Below are positions 61,354 to 64,000 of a stretch of 64,000 bases of DNA, in pieces. The notes beneath the pieces were generated by a model, which saw nothing but the letters and a program-made list of their open reading frames with translations, had not been told where the DNA came from and made no database searches. Both the position numbers and the translations under genes were made by a program. Source of the DNA: Gordonia araii NBRC 100433 (GTDB taxonomy: Bacteria > Actinomycetota > Actinomycetes > Mycobacteriales > Mycobacteriaceae); the NCBI RefSeq assembly GCF_000241265.1, contig NZ_BAEE01000064.1, forward strand, positions 62,001 to 126,000, read 5' to 3'. Each line of letters opens with the position of its first letter. The stretch's first letter is position 1.

Positions 61354-62025
61354 GTGACCGTGCGGGTAGTCATCATGGGATGCGGTCGCGTCGGCGCGTC
61401 GTTGGCCGACGCGATGCAAGGCAGAGGTCACACCGTCTCGGTGATCGACAAGAGCGCCGAGGCGTTCGCCAGGCTGAGCCCCGGCTTCAACGGGACGACG
61501 ACGGTCGGAATGGGTTTCGACCGCGACATTCTTACCCGGGCCGGAATCGAGGCCGCCGACGCCTTCGCCGCGGTCTCCTCCGGCGACAACTCGAACATCG
61601 TCGCCGCCCGCGTGGCCCGCGAGACCTTCGGCGTGGAGCGCGTGGTGGCCCGCATCTACGACGCGCGCCGCGCCCAGGTCTACGCCCGGCTCGGCATTCC
61701 GACCGTCGCCACCGTGCCGTGGACCACCGAGCGCTTCGTTGCCGAACTCGACGAGGACGTCGACGCGGTGGCGTGGCGCGACCCGAGCGGCAGCGTCGAC
61801 CTCATCCAGCTCGACATCGACGAGTCGTGGATCGGCGTCTCGGTCGCCAAGTTCAGTGAAGAGACCGGTTGCCAGGTCGTGTTCCTCAACCGGGTGGGCC
61901 GGCCGATCTTGCCCGAACCCCGCACGGCCCTGCAGGATGACGACCTCGTATACGTAGCGGTGCGGTCCGCCGACCGTGCCGCCGTCCGCGCTACCGCCGC
62001 CGCGCCCCGACCGGCGCACGACTGA
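61354..62025 (+). CDS. TrkA/KTN-domain protein 1
   Basis: A 223-residue RCK-type regulator with a Rossmann KTN domain: VVIMGCGRVGASLADAMQGRGH (residues 5-26) and VIDKSAEAF with the nucleotide-binding acidic residue, then a TrkA_C-like part (about 140-210, VDLIQLDIDESWIGVS). It is the first of two TrkA-type genes, 19 bp before the second, and divergent from the KimA-like gene (86-bp gap). Called ceoB in mycobacteria. GTG 61354 or 61360 starts it. Confidence 0.87.
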   Translation: MTVRVVIMGCGRVGASLADAMQGRGHTVSVIDKSAEAFARLSPGFNGTTTVGMGFDRDILTRAGIEAADAFAAVSSGDNSNIVAARVARETFGVERVVARIYDARRAQVYARLGIPTVATVPWTTERFVAELDEDVDAVAWRDPSGSVDLIQLDIDESWIGVSVAKFSEETGCQVVFLNRVGRPILPEPRTALQDDDLVYVAVRSADRAAVRATAAAPRPAHD

Positions 62026-62044
62026 GGCCGCAGGAGGTCCATCC

Positions 62045-62704
62045 GTGAAAGTCGCGATCGCCGGTGCCGGCGCGGTCGGCCGTTCCATCGCCCGCGAACT
62101 GCTGGCCAACAAGCATGCGGTGACCCTGTTCGAGCGGGAGCCGAGCAACGTCGAGCCCGACGCCGTCCCGGGTGCCGAATGGGTGACCGGCGACGCGTGT
62201 GAACTCACCAACCTGGAGCGCGCCCAACTGCAGGACTACGACGTCATGGTGGCGGCGACCGGTGACGACAAGGCGAATGTCGTCGTCGCCCTGCTGGCGA
62301 AGACCGAGTTCGCGGTCAACCGCGTCGTCGCCCGGGTCAACGATCCGCGCAACGAGTGGCTATTCGACGACGATTGGGGTGTCGACGTCGCGGTGTCCAC
62401 CCCGCGCATCCTGGCCTCGTTGGTCGAGGAGGCGGTCAGCGTCGGCGACCTCGTGCGATTGATGACCTTCCGGCAGGGTCAAGCGAACCTGGTGGAGATG
62501 ACGCTCCCGGACAACACTCCGCTCGCGGGTCGCCCGGTGGGCAAGCTCGGACTGCCACGCGATGTCGCCCTCGTCGCCGTTCTGCGCGGCAACCGGGTCA
62601 TCGCGCCGCAGTCCGACGACTCGGTGGAGGGCGGGGACGAACTCGTGTTCGTCGCCCCCGAGGACGTCGAGGACGCCCTCAAGTCCGCGATGCACCTCGA
62701 CTAG
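62045..62704 (+). CDS. TrkA/KTN-domain protein 2
   Basis: A 219-residue RCK-type regulator with KVAIAGAGAVGRSIARELLAN, LFEREPSNV, ATGDDKANVVVALLAKTEF, and a TrkA_C domain (about 135-215, LVEMTLPDNTPLAGRPVGKL). GTG 62045 has AGGAGG upstream. It pairs with the preceding gene, and is called ceoC in mycobacteria. No TrkH/TrkG channel gene lies in the window. Its 3' end overlaps the convergent DUF3159 gene by 26 bp. Confidence 0.88.
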   Translation: MKVAIAGAGAVGRSIARELLANKHAVTLFEREPSNVEPDAVPGAEWVTGDACELTNLERAQLQDYDVMVAATGDDKANVVVALLAKTEFAVNRVVARVNDPRNEWLFDDDWGVDVAVSTPRILASLVEEAVSVGDLVRLMTFRQGQANLVEMTLPDNTPLAGRPVGKLGLPRDVALVAVLRGNRVIAPQSDDSVEGGDELVFVAPEDVEDALKSAMHLD

Positions 62705-63380
62705 CGAATCGGTCGGCGCGACGGACGAGCAGGACTGTCGCGACCACGGCGAGGATCGTCAGCGGCCATCCCATGCCGATGCGGGCGGCGGCCAGCAGGC
62801 CGGTGTGGCCGGAGTCGTAGAGATTCGACTGCACGAGGTACCGCGCGATGAACACCGCCGCCCAAAGCGCCGTCGCCAGGTCGTAGGCGATCAGCGTCGG
62901 GCGGTCGCGGCGCCACGCCGTGCCCGCCCCGTTCACCAGGTTCCAGACGACGCCGATCAGCGGCCATCGGACGATGATCGACAGCACCAGCAGGGCCGAA
63001 TACACCAGCATCGTCCAGATGCCGAACAGGAAATAGCCCTTCGCGTCGCCGGTCCGGTTGGCGATATAGGCGCAGATCGCGACGCCGAGGAACCCGGAGA
63101 TCGCCGGTGTGACGTCCTCGCGGCGGTAGAGGCGATAGCAGAGGATCGCGGTGGCCACGCCCAGCGCGGCGAAGATCGCTCCGCGCAACCCGAACCAGGC
63201 GTTCGCCGGGACGAAGACGACGATCGGCAGCGTCGAATAGACCAGACTGGACACGCCGCCCATCTGCTCGAGCAGGGTCTTGGGCTCTCGCGCGTTCTCC
63301 ACCTGCTCCGCCCGACCGGCGTCGTCCTGCGATTCCGGTTCGTCGCGGTCGCCGCCGGGGCGGGTGTGGGCCTCAGTCAC
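62679..63380 (-). CDS. DUF3159 family membrane protein
   Basis: A 233-residue protein with a charged N-terminus (1-40) and about five or six membrane helices, with LLEQMGGVSSLVYSTLPIVVF, GFLGVAICAYIANRTGDAKGYF, and WNLVNGAGTAWRRDR as the most family-like stretches (position like Rv2693c). The function is unknown. It starts 8 bp inside the end of the OB-fold gene. Confidence 0.78.
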   Translation of the reverse strand: MTEAHTRPGGDRDEPESQDDAGRAEQVENAREPKTLLEQMGGVSSLVYSTLPIVVFVPANAWFGLRGAIFAALGVATAILCYRLYRREDVTPAISGFLGVAICAYIANRTGDAKGYFLFGIWTMLVYSALLVLSIIVRWPLIGVVWNLVNGAGTAWRRDRPTLIAYDLATALWAAVFIARYLVQSNLYDSGHTGLLAAARIGMGWPLTILAVVATVLLVRRADRFASRGASRT

Positions 63381-63741
63381 CGTCGAGGTCGTAGTACGGG
63401 TTGAAGATCACCTTGGTGCCGTCCTTCTCGCCGACGCGGCCCGACACCCACAGTTTGCGGCCCGGTTCGATTCCCGGGATCCGATTGCGCCCCAGCCATT
63501 TGAGGGTGACGATGTCGGTTCCGTCGAAGAACTCGGCCACCACCCCGGCCTTGGCGTTCTTGGAACAGGTCTGCACCGACCGCAGCTCGCCGAAGATGCG
63601 CACCTCCTCGCCTCGGGCGCATTCGGAGGCGCACTGGGCGCCGTGGGATCGCGACTCGTCGGCGATGTCGGCCGCGTCGGCGACCTCCAGATCTTCGACG
63701 AGCTTGCGCGTCATCCGCCGCAGATAGCCGGCTGTGGCCAT
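63373..63741 (-). CDS. OB-fold nucleic acid-binding protein
   Basis: A 122-residue protein with a helical N-terminus (about 1-35) and one OB-fold (about 45-120: VRIFGELRSVQTCSK, VVAEFFDGTDIVTLKWLG, GRKLWVSGRVGEK). This fits the actinobacterial OB-fold family at the Rv2694c position. Its nucleic acid target is unknown. ATG 63741 has GGGAGGG 5 nt upstream; GTG 63744 is the other option. It overlaps the DUF3159 gene start by 8 bp, so they are coupled. Confidence 0.78.
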   Translation of the reverse strand: MATAGYLRRMTRKLVEDLEVADAADIADESRSHGAQCASECARGEEVRIFGELRSVQTCSKNAKAGVVAEFFDGTDIVTLKWLGRNRIPGIEPGRKLWVSGRVGEKDGTKVIFNPYYDLDGD

Positions 63742-63812
63742 CACACCCTCCCGGGCAAGAGAAGTTGCTTACCGTTTCGCTGCCCAGGGTAGTCCTGGGG
63801 CAGGATCAAGTC

Positions 63813-64000
63813 ATGTCCAGCCCTTTGGTCGTGATGGCCGGCACCGGATCCGACGACGACTACGCCCGTCGCGCGTTCGGCCCCGCTGCGCAAGCGGCGC
63901 AGATCCCGCTGGTGGCGCTGCCGCCGGGCGCCGAACTCGTCGACGAGTACCTGCGGGCGCTCGACGAGCTCGCCGACCGCGACGGCCCGATCCTGGTCGG
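63813..64000 (+). CDS. Alpha/beta-hydrolase-like protein, N-terminal fragment
   Basis: ATG 63813 opens a frame that runs to the window end (62 codons). The fragment begins MSSPLVVMAGTGSDDDYARR and continues to DRDGPILVG. The strand VVMAG with a GTGSDDDY oxyanion-like loop and the alternating strand-helix order look like an alpha/beta hydrolase N-terminus, but the nucleophile region is beyond the edge. AGGA lies about 9 nt upstream. The assignment is tentative. Confidence 0.45.
   Translation, partial: MSSPLVVMAGTGSDDDYARRAFGPAAQAAQIPLVALPPGAELVDEYLRALDELADRDGPILV

Overview
The window is a 64 kb stretch of a high-GC actinobacterial chromosome. The mycolata-type cell-envelope genes (pimA, the PIM acyltransferase, the phosphatidylinositol-phosphate synthase and the arabinofuranosyltransferase aftC), the siroheme-independent coproporphyrin haem genes (hemE-hemY-hemQ) and a gene order that closely follows my recollection of Mycobacterium tuberculosis Rv2533c-Rv2695 place it in the Mycobacteriales. 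Gordonia or a near relative is my best guess; the genus cannot be proven from the sequence alone. GTG starts are very common, and ATGA/GTGA start-stop overlaps join many neighbouring genes, so translation is heavily coupled.

Layout. 1-1000: a truncated secreted beta-propeller gene with an IdeR/DtxR-like iron box. 1293-3550: nusB, efp, pepQ. 3606-9893: a small membrane protein, then a leftward shikimate cluster (aroE, a short prepilin peptidase, aroC, aroK, aroB) with mltG and ruvX upstream. 10444-20761: alaS, rarA, a phosphotransferase, aspS, a zinc metallopeptidase (+), hisS and a metallo-beta-lactamase-fold hydrolase. 20877-32331: ppiB (+), then leftward rel, apt, a solute-binding lipoprotein, secF-secD-yajC and ruvB-ruvA-ruvC. 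32429-38015: yebC, pdxT, tesB, a three-gene signalling cassette (LuxR-type regulator, FHA-helix-turn-helix protein, PP2C phosphatase) and pdxS. 38127-44010: the phosphatidylinositol mannoside block (LemA-like protein, pimA, PIM acyltransferase, PIP synthase, HIT protein) followed by thrS. 44166-44546: four tRNA genes, read leftward as Gly(GCC), Cys(GCA), Val(GAC), Val(CAC).

44745-55585: an acetyltransferase, zapE, a RibD-like reductase, a Tap-like lipoprotein, aftC, msrB, the leftward hemE-hemY-hemQ operon, a DUF3000 protein and ribonuclease D. 55601-55966: an unusual intergenic element made of two inverted arrays of 22-bp tandem repeats; a shorter array of the same family lies at 33220-33302. 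55968-64000: dxs, an RNA methyltransferase, a KimA-like APC transporter divergent from two TrkA-type genes, a DUF3159 membrane protein, an OB-fold protein and the first 62 codons of a hydrolase-like protein.

Most of the window is core housekeeping sequence. The parts that stand out are the 22-bp inverted repeat element with a possible 53-codon ORF in its core, the 28-bp tandem repeat in the hemE divergent promoter region with a related copy inside apt, the signalling cassette splitting the pdxS/pdxT neighbourhood, and the KimA-like transporter beside two RCK-type regulators with no TrkH. No insertion sequence, prophage, integrase or CRISPR-Cas locus was seen. Comparisons with M. tuberculosis are from memory and were not computed.
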